Below, piece after piece: positions 24,279 through 35,878 of a DNA stretch of 64,000 bases. The position numbers were made by a program, and so were the translations under genes. The notes below the pieces were generated by a model. The model was not told the origin of the DNA and did no database searches. It saw nothing but the letters and a program-made list of their open reading frames with translations. Source of the stretch: Phlebotomus papatasi (Eukaryota > Arthropoda > Insecta > Diptera > Psychodidae); NCBI RefSeq assembly GCF_024763615.1, contig NC_077222.1, positions 75,702,001-75,766,000 of the forward strand, read 5' to 3'. How positions within the stretch are numbered: position 1 is the stretch's first letter; the number at the start of each line of letters is the position of its first letter.

Positions 24279-25045
24279 TAAACTCCGGAAGATTAATTCG
24301 GTTATATGAATTCAAAGTTGTTGCTGGGTAGCCTGTAGGAAGTAACCAAAAGTCTATAGTTCGGGACAACGTGATGGGAAATAAAGTACTTGGGCTTTTC
24401 TAGAAGCAATTTAATTTTTCCATGCGTGATGCTGACAAGAAATGGGAGTACGCTGAAGCTCGGTCCATGGTCTATGAAATCAAGAAGAGGAATGTTTTGA
24501 TAACCTACAAAACTCAGTCTTATCCCTATCGAATCAACATACACCGTCAAAATGGTCAAAATGCTAAAACAAGGTCGGGGAAACTCAACGATCATTTTTT
24601 CCAAGGGTTCCAAGACTATGGGAAGGATGTTAAATCAGTACTACACTCAGGGAGATTGAAAAAGATAAAATAAGATAATTTTATTCATCACAACACTTTG
24701 CGAGCGCGATACGGTTTAGTTGTAATGGAAGATTTGTAAAATTAGCGGCCACCGTCGTCTTAGTGTTGCTGCTCAACCTCCAGAGTGAAAACGGTGGAAA
24801 ACTCCTTCACTGGTTGTATATGCCAAACACACATCTAAAAATGTGACTTGAAGTTATAAATTGCTGTGGAATTTTTGTTAAGGGCCAGACAGCTGAAAAC
24901 TTGCCGGATTTCGAGAGGAAGTGAAAGTAAGTCATCCGATACCGTGGAAATGGGTTTGTCAACTCGTTTATGATGGGAATTATGAAGAAAAATGGGAGAA
25001 TTCCGCGAGAAGCCATTGGACTAAAAAAAAAACCAAAATCCGAGA
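24279..25045. other. boundary segment between young array and old cassette, no recognised gene
   Basis: This is unique, less A+T-biased sequence. It holds an 83-codon plus-strand ORF (separate entry), an antisense 103-codon frame over it, and a hydrophobic signal-peptide-like run (KLAATVVLVLLLNLQS) in the plus frame near 24740-24790 that meets a stop soon after. It may be a decayed exon or transposon fragment; I cannot identify it. Confidence 0.4.
24422..24673 (+). CDS. hypothetical 83-residue ORF, unrecognised
   Basis: The frame starts with MRDADKKWEYAEARSMVYE and ends SGRLKKIK. It is charged and lysine/arginine-rich, with no signal peptide, membrane segment or known motif that I can see. 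An in-frame TAG lies a few codons upstream of the ATG, so the start cannot move far. The Kozak context TTTCC-ATG-C is weak. No poly(A) hexamer follows closely and no splice sites stand out. Amino-acid composition is more protein-like than other frames in the window, but a chance ORF or a decayed exon is equally possible. Confidence 0.18.
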   Translation: MRDADKKWEYAEARSMVYEIKKRNVLITYKTQSYPYRINIHRQNGQNAKTRSGKLNDHFFQGFQDYGKDVKSVLHSGRLKKIK

Positions 25046-25245
25046 AAAATCACAATAAAATTATCACGCTTTACTTATCAACAAATCCTTCAAATGAACT
25101 ATTTCAAAGGTTTCAACACACTACAGATGTCCTTCATTTAGAATTTATATGGTCATTGTGCCTGTCTTCTTGGATTACTGAAGTAAGGCCGAGCTGCTCT
25201 GAAACAGATCTTTCTTTTTATACGTACGGCAATTCAAAAGGGTTA
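25046..25245 (-). promoter_or_regulatory. diverged older copy of the array promoter, split by a transposon
   Basis: This aligns with the array from the RNA segment (CAACAAATCCTTCAAATGAAC near 25080) through TATA (minus strand TATAAAAAGA at 25213-25222, with TACGTA kept) to CAATTCAAAAGGG. The alignment then breaks at 25246 and resumes at 27051 with TTAATTTCTACCTG, CAGGTAG on the minus strand (27058-27064) and CCAAT (27086-27090). The initiator at the expected place reads TCGGCC, so the start is eroded. The RNA core downstream is also eroded. Confidence 0.7.
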
Positions 25246-27050
25246 TTAGGTGAGATTCTTAACAATCTCACCTACTATAATCCTAACAAAATTTCATGTC
25301 CTCCGATCGCGCTCAAACTTGGCCAAAATGTGTTTCGCCACTTCCTGATCACGAATATATAGGGGGCTAAGTTACGTTCCCGGCCGGCCGGCCGGCCGGT
25401 CGCTCTTTGGAGCTTAATAGCTCCTAAACTAAAAAAGATATCGACTTGCGGTTTTCGGCAAAGGTTATATATCGTATGAAAATTGCAACTTGGTGCATTG
25501 ACCCCCCACCCCCCACCCCTCCTTCCGCCATTTTGAATACCCCTCTTTTTTTGTTTTCTTAATGGCTCCGCCCCTATGGCATCGATCGGGCTCAAATTTT
25601 AGTATGTTATAGCTGGGCCTTAGGGCTTTTCAGCAATACCAAACTTAAGGTCCCCCGATCCCCCTGACCCGACAATTCTTAAAATGGCCATAACTCCTGT
25701 TCTAATTAACAGAATTTAGAAAGTGTGGGCTTTTTGGAAAGCTCCCATGAAATTCCACTTCCCCTTCTAACATCACAAGTTCATAAAACCACCGCTAGGG
25801 GCGCTATTTTTAAAAAGAAGATATTTCAATTTTCTAAGTTAAATAACTCAGAAATTCCTTTATGCATCGGGCTGAAATTTTAGTATGTTGTAGCCGTTGA
25901 TTATACCTACCAAACAAAATATACTTAAGTCGATCCATAATCCCTGACTCGAGCTATAACGGGTCAAAGTTTGAATATTGACCGGCCTCTATCTCCGGTT
26001 CTAATTAACATATCGACTTAAATTTTGACTTTTTGGTTTTGTCTCGATGAACACTTTCAGATAGAATTTCAAAAAGTCACCACAGGTTGCGCTGCGATAG
26101 CGTCAAAATTCATTGAAATTCAAACTCATTTTTCTTAAAAATTCCTTTGTGCAAGTTACTGAAATTTTAGAGTGTTATAGTCCAGTCTAGGACGTTTCCA
26201 AAATGGTGCGTATGTACGCTGTGGTTTTAATAGAACCGGAGATATGAGGGGTCAAAGTTCACGAAATTCAAAAAAAATCATATCTCCGGTTCTATGTGAC
26301 CGATTTTGATGAATGAGGGCTTAAACGAAAGATCTCACCAAATGCTACAACTTTCTAGAACATTTGAACTTCATGGGACCAACACGACGGGCGCCACAGT
26401 CGAAAAACCAATTTCAATATCACATAACCTCAATTATCTCGACTGTCGCTGAACCGATCTTGATGATTACTTCAACATAATTGTAGAGAACATTTGTCTC
26501 TATATTTAGTCTATACATCATTTTTCGATCAGATAATGCGATCTGAACGATTTTGTCGTTTAAGTGTGAAAAAATTGATTTTTCCCATAATAACGCTTTG
26601 AAACCACTCAGATGCCAATTTGACTACTTCTTCTCGACCAAGACAATTAAAATAGGGTTTTAAATGAAAAGTCTCACAAAATACAACAATTCTTTAGTAT
26701 AGTTGAAGTTCATCAAATGAACACTTGGGGCGCTCTGGTTGAAAAAACGAGTTCAGAAACAAAAAACCACGCTTATCTCGGCTTCTGATTAATCGATGAG
26801 ATCATGTTCTATAGCAAAATTATAGAGAACTTTCTGGTTTACGTTTCACCCATATATCACTTTTCTGTCAGTTCATCCAAATCCTTGAGGTTTTTCTTTT
26901 AATACAAAATTTGTATAATTTCACGAATTTGATTCAAGATAACTGAATGGCATCCCCCAACTTCAGCTCTAAATCGAATTTGCATACATTGCGAGTTAGC
27001 TCACATTAAGAATCTCACCTACAATAAACCGGTTAGGATTATCTGTCCCT
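25246..27050. mobile_element. 1.8-kb non-autonomous transposon, copy A
   Basis: The copy is bounded by TTAGGTGAG at the left and CTGTCCCT at the right, as judged from the interrupted host promoter and from copy B (40993-42813, opposite orientation). The left end folds as an 11-bp hairpin (TAGGTGAGATT with AATCTCACCTA). The sequence TAGGTGAGATTCTTAA recurs inverted near the other end. Inside lie a CCGG run at 25380-25398, a perfect 18-bp dyad (26230-26247 with 26278-26295) and five or so degenerate modules around the phrase ATCTCCGGTTCTAATTAAC. No transposase or Rep/helicase frame is visible, and no clear target duplication. The subterminal inverted repeats, terminal hairpin and CTAA end suggest a Helentron-type or foldback element; class unresolved. 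Confidence 0.75.
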
Positions 27051-27174
27051 TTAATTTCTACCTGAAAAAATAATTAGTTTCTTAACCAATGGACACAATT
27101 AAATTTCAGTTAATCATCAGTACCTTTAAATTCAAAAGTCTTTAAGCAACAGGATATTCACAACAGTCAAAATG

Positions 27175-30090
27175 TATATAAAAAGAAAGGTTACTGAACA
27201 AACGTAGTCCAGTGACGGCTATTATGACATTATATTTGCGAAGTCTGCCGAGTTAACATTTTCAAGTCGAAAACTTATTGCTGAAGATGGAAAAAGAAAG
27301 ATTATTCACCAATCGGAAACCATTGGAAGTTGTATTTAGACCTTGTATGAGCTAAGTTAACCTAAAGCGCTTACTAAAGTTGAAAATTTATTGGCGGAGA
27401 TGGAAAAGAAGGGTTATTCTGCAAACGTAACCTAGTAACGAATATATTTTAACGACATATGAGCTATTTTTGCCGAACGAACTTCTCCATGTTGAAAACT
27501 TCTTGCTTCAAAAGATAAGAAAAGGTTATTCAACAAACGTAATCCAGTGACGGCTGCATTTTGGCGATATATGAGCTCAGTTAGCATAATACCTTTTTCC
27601 AAAATTGAAAACTGATTACTCAATAGTAAAGGAAATATTATTCAGCGAACATAATCCAGTGACGGTTACATCTTGACGTAAAATAAGCTATGTTTATCGG
27701 ACTAACTTTTCGAAGTAGAAAAATATTCCTGTAGATGGAAATAAAAACGTTATTCAGCAATCGCTACACCAGTAACAGTTGTTTTTGGAATTCATATGAG
27801 CTGAGTGTGCCGTGTGCACTTTCCGAAATCGAAAATTTATTGCTGGAAATGGAAAGGAAAGGTTATTCAGCAAACGTAACCCAGTGACGAATATATTTTG
27901 ACGTCATATGAGCTGTGTTTACCGGACTAACTTTCCGAAGTAGAAAAATATTCCTGGAGACGGAAATTAAAACGTTATTCAGCAATCGCTACACCAGTAA
28001 CAGTTGTTTTTGGATTTCATATGAGCTGAGTGGTGCACTTTCTGAAATCGAAAATTTATTGCTGGAAATGGAGAGGAAAGGTTATTCAGCAAACGTAACC
28101 CAGTGACGAATATATTTTGACGTCATATGAGCTGTGTTTACCGGACTAACTTTCCGAAGTAGAAAAATATTCCTGGAGAAGGAAATTAAAACGTTATTCA
28201 GCAATCACTACACAGTAACAGTTGTATTTGGATTTCATATGAGCTGAGTGGTGCACTTTCCGAAATCGAAAATTTATTGCTGGAAATGGAAAGGAAAGGT
28301 TATTCAGCAAACGTAACCCAGTGACGAATATATTTTGACGTCATATGAGCTGTGTTTACCGGAATAACTTTCCGAAGTAGAAAAATATTCCTGGAGAAGG
28401 AAATTAAAACGTTATTCAGCAATCGCTACACAGTAACAGTTGCTTATGGATTTCGTATGAGCTGAGTGGTGCACTTTCCGAAATCGAAAATTTATTGCTG
28501 GAAATGGAGAGGAAAGGTTATTCAGCAAACGTAACCCAGTGACGAATATATTTTGACGTCATATGAGCTGTGTTTACCGGACTAACTTTCCGAAGTAGAA
28601 AAATATTCCTGGAGACGGAAATTAAAACGTTATTCAGCAATCGCTACACCAGTAACAGTTGTTTTTGGATTTCATATGAGCTGAGTGGTGCACTTTCTGA
28701 AATCGAAAATTTATTGCTGGAAATGGAGAGGAAAGGTTATTCAGCAAACGTAACCCAGTGACGAATATATTTTGACGTCATATGAGCTGTGTTTACCGGA
28801 CTAACTTTCCGAAGTAGAAAAATATTCCTGGAGAAGGAAATTAAAACGTTATTCAGCAATCACTACACAGTAACAGTTGTATTTGGATTTCATATGAGCT
28901 GAGTGGTGCACTTTCCGAAATCGAAAATTTATTGCTGGAAATGGAAAGGAAAGGTTATTCAGCAAACGTAACCCAGTGACGAATATATTTTGACGTCATA
29001 TGAGCTGTGTTTACCGGACTAACTTTCCGAAGTAGAAAAATATTCCTGGAGAAGGAAATTAAAACGTTATTCAGCAATCGCTACATAGTAACAGTTGTAT
29101 TTGGACCTCATATGAGCTGAGTGTGCCGTGTGCACTTTCCGAAATCGAAAATTTATTGCTGGAAATGGAGAGGAAAGGTTATTCAGCAAACGTAACCCAG
29201 TGACGAATATATTTTGACGTCATATGAGCTGTGTTTACCGGACTAACTTTCCGAAGTAGAAAAATATTCCTGGAGATGGAAATTAAAACGTTATTCAGCA
29301 ATCGCTACATAGTAACAGTTGTATTTGGACCTCATATGAGCTGAGTGTGCCGTGTGCACTTTCCGAAATCGAAAATTTATTGCTGGAAATGGAGAGGAAA
29401 GATTATTCAGCAAACGTAACCCAGTGACGAATATATTTTGACGTCATATGAGCTGTGTTTACCGGACTAACTTTCCGAAGTAGAAAAATATTCCTGGAGA
29501 TGGAAATTAAAACGTTATTCAGCAATCGCTACATAGTAACAGTTGTATTTGGACCTCATATGAGCTGAGTGTGCCGTGTGCACTTTCCGAAATCGAAAAT
29601 TTATTGCTGGAAATGGAGAGGAAAGATTATTCAGCAAACGTAACCCAGTGACGAATATATTTTGACGTCATATGAGCTGTGTTTACCGGACTAACTTTCC
29701 GAAGTAGAAAAATATTCCTGGAGATGGAAATTAAAACGTTATTCAGCAATCGCTACACAGTAGCGGTTGTTTTTGGATTTCATATGAGCTGAGTGGTGCA
29801 CTTTCCGAAATCGAAAATTTATTGCTGGAGATGGAAAGGAAAGGTTATTCAGCAAACGTAACCCAGTGTCGAATATATTTTGACGACATATGAATTATGT
29901 TTGCCGAATGGGCTTTCCTATGTCGAAAACTTTTTCCACAACTGTAACCCTGGCTTTTCCAAAGTCAAAAACGTCCTACTAGAGGTAGAAGAAGAAGTGT
30001 TATTCAGCAAACGTAACCCAGTGACGAATATATTTTGACGTCATGTGAGCTAGGTTTACTGAATAAATCTTCCAAATTGTGAATCTTGTT
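27175..30090 (-). repeat. old, diverged CRE-subrepeat array
   Basis: This is a long relative of the subrepeat block in the young array. It keeps GGTTATTCAGCAAACGTAACCCAGTGAC, TGACGTCATATGAG and the TTTCCGAAGT motif, but is diverged and irregular at 27175-27860 and 29861-30090. Many alternate subrepeats have lost the CRE (for example TTGGATTTCATATGAG instead of TTGACGTCATATGAG), so only about every second one retains TGACGTCA. It lies between the old interrupted promoter at 25.2-27.1 kb and the old spacer at 30.18 kb, as in the young unit. Confidence 0.85.
27861..29860 (-). repeat. nine to ten tandem dimers of 218-224 bp
   Basis: Dimers start with GGTTATTCAG (GATTATTCAG in two) at 27861, 28080, 28298, 28516, 28735, 28953, 29177, 29401, 29625 and 29843, giving periods of 219, 218, 218, 219, 218, 224, 224, 224 and 218. 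Each dimer has one intact TGACGTCA half and one half with a lost CRE. Dimers 1-2 and 4-5 share their point variants, which indicates a duplication at a 655-bp offset. The 224-bp class has GTGTGCCGTGTGCAC where the 218-bp class has GTGGTGCAC. Confidence 0.92.
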
Positions 30091-30177
30091 ATCGGTGATT
30101 CAGCAGTGACTGTTTGGTAGACTGATTATAATATGGCACTGTTTTGTTGGAACTTTGTTGTATTATAAAAGATGGTT

Positions 30178-30440
30178 ATTCGGAAAACTTAACCCAGTAA
30201 TGAATATAGTTTCTCCACATTAACTGAATTATGTTTTCCGAAAATCACCATCCTGTTTTCTTTTGTTAATTTTGTGAGGTGCTGCAGCCGTTTGTACGGA
30301 AAACTTAACCCAGTAATTATTTGAATTTTGTTACAATATCTGAGTCAAGTTCTCCGAAAATCCGGCCACTGTGTTTTCGTATAGCAGGAAGCACGATTTT
30401 AATATTTTTGAGTCACAAAATATGTTGCCTATTGATGATG
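30178..30440 (-). repeat. diverged spacer of the old cassette
   Basis: AACCCAGTAATGA and ACTGAATTATGTTTTCCGAAAATCA match the young spacer (for example 1905-2090) and occur twice here in diverged form (30190 and 30310). No AATAAA pair in the young position is kept; the minus strand here reads on from the RNA core into unrelated A+T-rich sequence. Confidence 0.7.
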
Positions 30441-30615
30441 ATTCCAGATCGGCCGTAAAGCACGACCACTGTGATATGAAAAATCCATTGTGATCACATC
30501 ACAACAGACGTACTTTACAACAAATCCTTTGATATTAAAATTTTCACTCCTTTATTTGCAAAAGTTCTTGAGACTGATGGTTGTGACTAACTCCTGTGAC
30601 TGCTAAACTTAAAAT
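30441..30615 (-). ncRNA. diverged copy of the array RNA segment
   Basis: The part at 30441-30525 matches the young RNA core. Runs such as AAAGCACGACCACTGTGATATGAA (start near 30457) and CACATCACAACAGACGTACTT are shared, while the sequence between the core and the promoter has drifted. A 19-codon frame (30429-30488) begins at an ATG equivalent to that of the young 11-codon frame, and both contain SYHSGRAL. Confidence 0.45.
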
Positions 30616-30684
30616 GAGTTGTGTAAAACAAGGTCATGCCTTTTATACGTACCCCAGTCGTAACGGTCAGTTAATTTCTACCTG
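30612..30684 (-). promoter_or_regulatory. diverged second copy of the array promoter
   Basis: Minus-strand elements are CAGGTAG (30678-30684), TACGTATAAAAGG (TATA 30639-30647) and an initiator TCATTT (30612-30617), whose A at 30615 is again 32 nt from the TATA start. The CCAAT position reads CCAACCC and is lost. Surroundings are diverged, so the preserved TATA-initiator spacing is notable. There is no CRE array upstream (to the right). Confidence 0.6.
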
Positions 30685-30719
30685 TTATACTAATGAGCTT
30701 TCCAACCCAGGCAGAAACA

Positions 30720-33700
30720 TTTCACCTAATCATAATATATATGTAGCTTTGTCTTTAAGGTAAAATTACCTGGGATCCAAAACGATCCTCATTTTGTGAT
30801 TATAAACTTCTTGATAATAATAAACCTAGTGAAAGTAAACTATTTTAAAATACCATAGCTTTCACTCAAACGCGCAAAATATTCAGGCATTTTTACTTTT
30901 AAATCCTTGCTCTTTAGCATGATATCATATTGTATTATATGCTAGGTATGCCAAAATAAAAAAGAGGATTGGAAATATCAGACGTTTTTCAAATATTCGT
31001 TTAATTGATATTATAAATTTTATGTTTTTAATCATTTTATCAATCACTTTGCTTTATTTTCTAACAAACGATTGGGGTAGATAATTTGCGAATAATGTTG
31101 TAAATTATGCTTTTGTTCTTTTCAGAAATTCTATGAGAAATTCCTTTAGATGAAGGAATTCCAATGTGGTGGATTATTGTTTGGTTTATCAAAGACAATG
31201 AAGCTTTGAATATAGCCTCAACATTAGAAGGATTTCAGCCTTCGTCTTTGTTCATTGATTAGGCGTCAATAGAGAAGCATTTGAGAGTTTGCTAGAACAA
31301 TTGAGATTGGGCATTAAATTGGACAATCACCCTGTTAGGATTAAGAATTTCACTTTGTTCTCCGCCATTGTATCGTATTGTGAGGAAAATAGAAATGTTT
31401 GGTTCTATTTCTGAATTTTACACAAAAACATTATCTTTCTTTAACACCAAATTATCTCTAAAAGCCTCAAATAAATCAGGATCGGAGAGAATTAAAAAAA
31501 AATTGGTAAAAATGGTATGTTTAAACATTTCCTTATAAATTTAAAAAGTTTTCATTTAAAAGTTAATTTTTTGATTCTATTACATTAGAATCAATTTGGA
31601 TTTCTGTTAATATTTCATTATACATAAAAGAGAAACATTTACAGGGATAATTCAATTATTAAGCTAATATATGCAGTACAGTCAAAATTGAATCTCTTAT
31701 GGCTCTTATTCGTTAAACTCTTTGCACCACAAAGCTAAGTAAAAAAGAACTCTGTTGGAAAATATAGAGAGGGAGGCACATTATGATTAATAGTATTCTA
31801 TTTTCCTGCTTCAATTAATAGGATGTTGAATTTCAATTGTAGTCCGGACGTTACAAACGGTGGAATTCTCAGGGTGGCACGATTTTTTTTGCGAAATGAA
31901 TTTATGTTGCTGAAGCCATTAATCACGAGAAAAGCTGCCTAACATTTTCAGCATTGCAATTAAAAGGCAATTTCTACATGACTTGCATTAAGGTATGACA
32001 TTCCATTGGTGGAATTTTCGGTGAAAGTGATTTTGGTATCAGAATCGGTGATATGGTTCAATTTTAGGATTGATTATAAACTTAGTTATCGTATTTCTCT
32101 CAACAGAACATCGACTTCATAATGTTAAAATGTATTTACTTTATTACTAGAGATATACTAAATACACGTGTATAATAATATTACTTATTGGGTTATCATC
32201 ACTAAAGTGAAACTGCTGAATGTGAATATGAACTTGGATGTTTGCTCGAATTACACAAAAAATGTCACCCATCATTGTACACTCTTGATTTTCGTATTGT
32301 CTTGCTTCTTTTTGATCATTATCTTTGGGGGAAATAATAGAATAAATGTGAGATAAAAGACACCAAGAGAACTGGGAGACAGATCCTAATGAAATTACAG
32401 ATAATTATTTGTGCCCGAAGAATCTATTGTGACATAGAAACACGTAAAAGTTTCCTAATCACAAATGGCAAATGAACTCTAGCTGAGAAAATCAGTGGCG
32501 ATGTCATTGTCACGTACGAAAATCCTCTAGTAGGTATTGGAAGTTACTGGTATAGTTTGATCTTCTGCAGTTGAAGCAAAATTTTAATATAAATTGTGTA
32601 GGATGTGTTCTTATTTTAAATAAGTTTTACCGATTTTTAGTACCCAATGTTGTTGTCTACTTTTTTCAATGACAAATTATAACTTATGGTCTTGTAATTT
32701 AGAAGGAGTAGATATTGGACGAAAACTACAAAAAGGACACACTAATTACAGGAACTAATTTTCATACAAAAATGTTTTTTTCGCAAGTATAGTATACATT
32801 GTAATTCAAAATCAATTCAATTTACATCTCTTCAATTAATGCTTGGTCGCGTCTGCCGCCGACTTACCACGAATCATATTTATTTTGTAATTTTGAGATT
32901 TTCTCACTGTTTCAGATAATCAAAAGGAAAAAGAAAACCACAAATAAGTAAAAGACTATACATTCGAGAGTACTTTTTCGTTCTTTTTTTCCTTTTGCTA
33001 TCTAAAACTGATAGGAAAATTCAAAGTTTCAATTTAGACATGATTCCAAATTACCCTATCTTACCCTAAACCTAAACGATTCGTATATACTATTCGTTTC
33101 TTCTATTTTACTGTTACTATGTTTGCTCCCTCTTTGATGTTAATATTATAAAAATTATAATTATTTTTTTGAATTTCATCAAAACTATATTTTATAAAAA
33201 ATAATTATTTTACTTCATAAAGATTTCCCTGTTCACTTCAACTAATTGAATGAAAATTTAAATTTATTTGCAATGTAGACTCGCTTTCCCCTATATATAA
33301 TTTTTGTAAAACAAGCCCATAAAATTCGAAAGAAGATTGGCGTCTAAAGATATTTCATGTCTCTAAGAAAATAAAAATGGAAGAAAAATGCAAATAAAAA
33401 CGTTTTATTGTTTTTTTTGCTGCAAAGGAATGGTTCTTTGCTCTTAATAGTTTATGCTGCAAAACTACCATCTTAAAATGGGTAAGCATTTGTGACCCAC
33501 TGACCTGAAACGGGGATTAAGAAATTCTTAAAACGACCTGAGATAATCCCCTTAATTGATTTTCACTTTTTCAACCTCGTTTTCACCCCATTGCCTTATC
33601 ACTTTGAATTTGTAACGGTCGCGTCTGACGATATTTTAATGAGATGCAATAAAACATTTTAAGTAGAAGTTATTTAAAAGTGTTTTTAGAAAGAGAAAGT

Positions 33701-34640
33701 GTTAGGTATTAATACAAATCGACTTGTCAAAATATAAGTCGAACCATTCGATTTTTTACAAAAATCGTTTTATTCGCTTTTTGGATACTTCTTTATACCT
33801 TCTACCTTCCCTGTGAACATTATACTTGAAAGTTAATTATTTTCAAAGTTATAGAGAATTTGAATCTGAAAAATCCTATACTCTGCATGTAAAATCTCAA
33901 CTTCAAATCGCTCTCCTGTAAAATTTGTCTACTGTGAGTTATTCGTTTCTTATTCTGTGAGATGTCGAAATATAAAGGAATATATTAATTATTTGTAAGG
34001 AAAAATCTATCGAAATAGCTGAAATTCTTCACGTTTTTCACTTGGATGATTTGAATTGCACATTTAGCATCTGAGTGTTTTTATTTAGAAGCCGTAGCCT
34101 TCAAACTTTATTTAATTAAACTTAATTTTACATATTAATATTTTATAATTTCAAGTGAAGTTCAGTAAAAAAAATGCCATTATTACACTTAAAATTTTTG
34201 GAGATTTGACTCAAATTTTTTGCAAGTATTTACAGACTGCATAGATATTCAAAAATATTTTTATCTTTCTACTATGCAAAATGCAAGTCTTACTGATCTT
34301 TAAAAAATCTTAAATACGTCAGTTATATAGCAAACGGTTAACGGAAGCTTCGTATTTTACATTAATACATAACTAATATTTCACATTTCGTATCGCGGGA
34401 ACTACGTAGGAAATTTTGTATTTTGCTAATTCGTATTGTACTTTTCTTCTGCCATACATTTCGATTTCACACAAGAATATTAACCAATAAATTAATAGAA
34501 TTGCGATTTTATAGGGTCAATGGCGCTACGCGTCCCAGGTCTAGGTTAATAGTCAAACAGAATGCTTTTTAATTATTGATTTAATAAATATATTTTTATG
34601 TATATTTTCTAATTGCTTGAGGAAATATTTCAAAATTTCA
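30720..34640. other. A+T-rich sequence, no recognised gene
   Basis: This stretch is A+T-rich with many short stops in all frames. Seen: an 8-bp hairpin AATTCCTT/AAGGAATT at about 31140-31161, an acceptor-like TTTTGTTCTTTTCAG at about 31111-31125 without a matching exon, and an inverted repeat GGGGATTA/TAATCCCC at about 33515-33555. Nothing else was supported. Confidence 0.5.
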
Positions 34641-34649
34641 AGTGAATGA

Positions 34650-35020
34650 TTCCGGAATTCGTTCCGTTGTCCGACACACATGCTTTCCGTCTCCGGAATA
34701 TTTTATAGTCCTAGTTACATTATTGGGGTATTTGATTGATACACGTCTGCCTGGTCTGTCTCCTGAAAAGCCACTCTAGTGTTTTTTTGGGTTTATTCTA
34801 GGCTCTTTGTCTCTTTTTTATCCACCAATGTGCAGGGTGGGTTTGTATGACACGGGTCACTGCTATCTTCCTAAAAGTTCATCCTAAGATTACCCCGTGG
34901 GATACCCTCTTGACTGGGCCTCTGACTGTGGGAGCCCTGAGCATTATGACGCCTCTGCCATTGTGCTCTGCCCGTTTAAGCTTTCCTAAGTCTTCCCACA
35001 CCTAAACAAACAGAACCTCT
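34650..35020. other. GC-shifted island of unknown origin
   Basis: Base composition rises sharply compared with both flanks and the sequence is not repetitive within the window. A plus-strand frame of about 30 codons (DYPVGYPLDWASDCGSPEHYD) between stops is protein-like but unrecognised. A retroelement 3' part is one possibility. It is followed directly by a MITE-like element. Confidence 0.3.
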
Positions 35021-35036
35021 ATACTGAGAGAAATCT

Positions 35037-35225
35037 GAAAAGGTAAAAATAACATTCCGGAAATGTTAATTTTACCCTGCAGTACTGATCCGAAATCGGT
35101 GTAAATATTATGGTTTTTAGGTGTATTAGGGGTTAAAGTTACCCCTTATTATGTTATTTTTACCCTTAAAAAGGTATAAAATTAACATTAAAAAATGTTG
35201 ATATAGTTTTACACCTAAAAAGTGT
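35037..35225. mobile_element. short MITE-like element with AGGT ends
   Basis: The left part reads AGGTAAAAATAACATTCCGG and continues ATGTTAATTTTACC; the right part inverts to AGGTGTAAAACTATATCAAC and ATGTTAATTTTATACC. The words GGTAAAAATAACA and TGTTATTTTTACC also face each other internally. No ORF. Ends are approximate. Confidence 0.45.
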
Positions 35226-35878
35226 TAACTGTTGCCCTATCCTTGTGCAACGACAATCTTCTTAACCGATTGAAATTGTAATTCATAAAATTGTAAATCT
35301 GTATAAATCTTGGTATATACGATCTGTAATTCAGAGTTTCTGCCGTTTACCTGATGAAGTCGGTCGTGATAAGGCGGCGATGCTTTATTCCCTGTTCAAG
35401 CATAAATTTATATTAGGTGGGATTCACACAAAATCACAACTATTATTAATGTACCATTCTTTTCGAAAGTATTTTTTTATGTTTACTCTTAATGGTATTT
35501 ATTTTTTTTTAAATATTTGTTTTTGTTTTATTTTGACCAACTATGTTTTCGTGCCTAAAAATAAAAAAAAATCAAACGAAAATTATTTCGTTAAAAAGGC
35601 CAAAAATGAAATCACAAACTGAGAATATGAAATGAATAAGTCGATTTTTTATAAAATTTGGTATGCGTTTTCTCGGTACTCGGTACGGATAATAGGAGAC
35701 TTCATTATTCTGTAAAATTGTAAATTAATTATAAAACGTAGAGTTTCGCTGTGAAATTGTTCATGAAGTGTGTGTTTTAGATTCCATGTATCCAAAAAAG
35801 ATATCCCTTTGACCCTCAAAAAAGACAAAGTCCCAGAAATTTGACATTTTCGATCATTGAAGAAGGTGCATAGGGCAC

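Noticed and set aside
24302..24613. 103-codon minus-strand ORF
   Set aside because: It is antisense to another uncertain ORF, has no recognisable domain and no transcription signals.
24720..24790. Hydrophobic signal-peptide-like run in the plus strand
   Set aside because: No start codon in frame at a sensible place and a stop soon after; at most a decayed exon.
24970..25595. 130- and 106-codon frames at the left end of transposon copy A
   Set aside because: They cross the junction between old promoter and transposon or read through its CCGG and GGGGTGG stretches; not protein-like.
27915..28761. Two identical 63-codon plus-strand ORFs
   Set aside because: They are the same frame in two copies of the 655-bp-offset duplication inside the old subrepeat array; no protein features.
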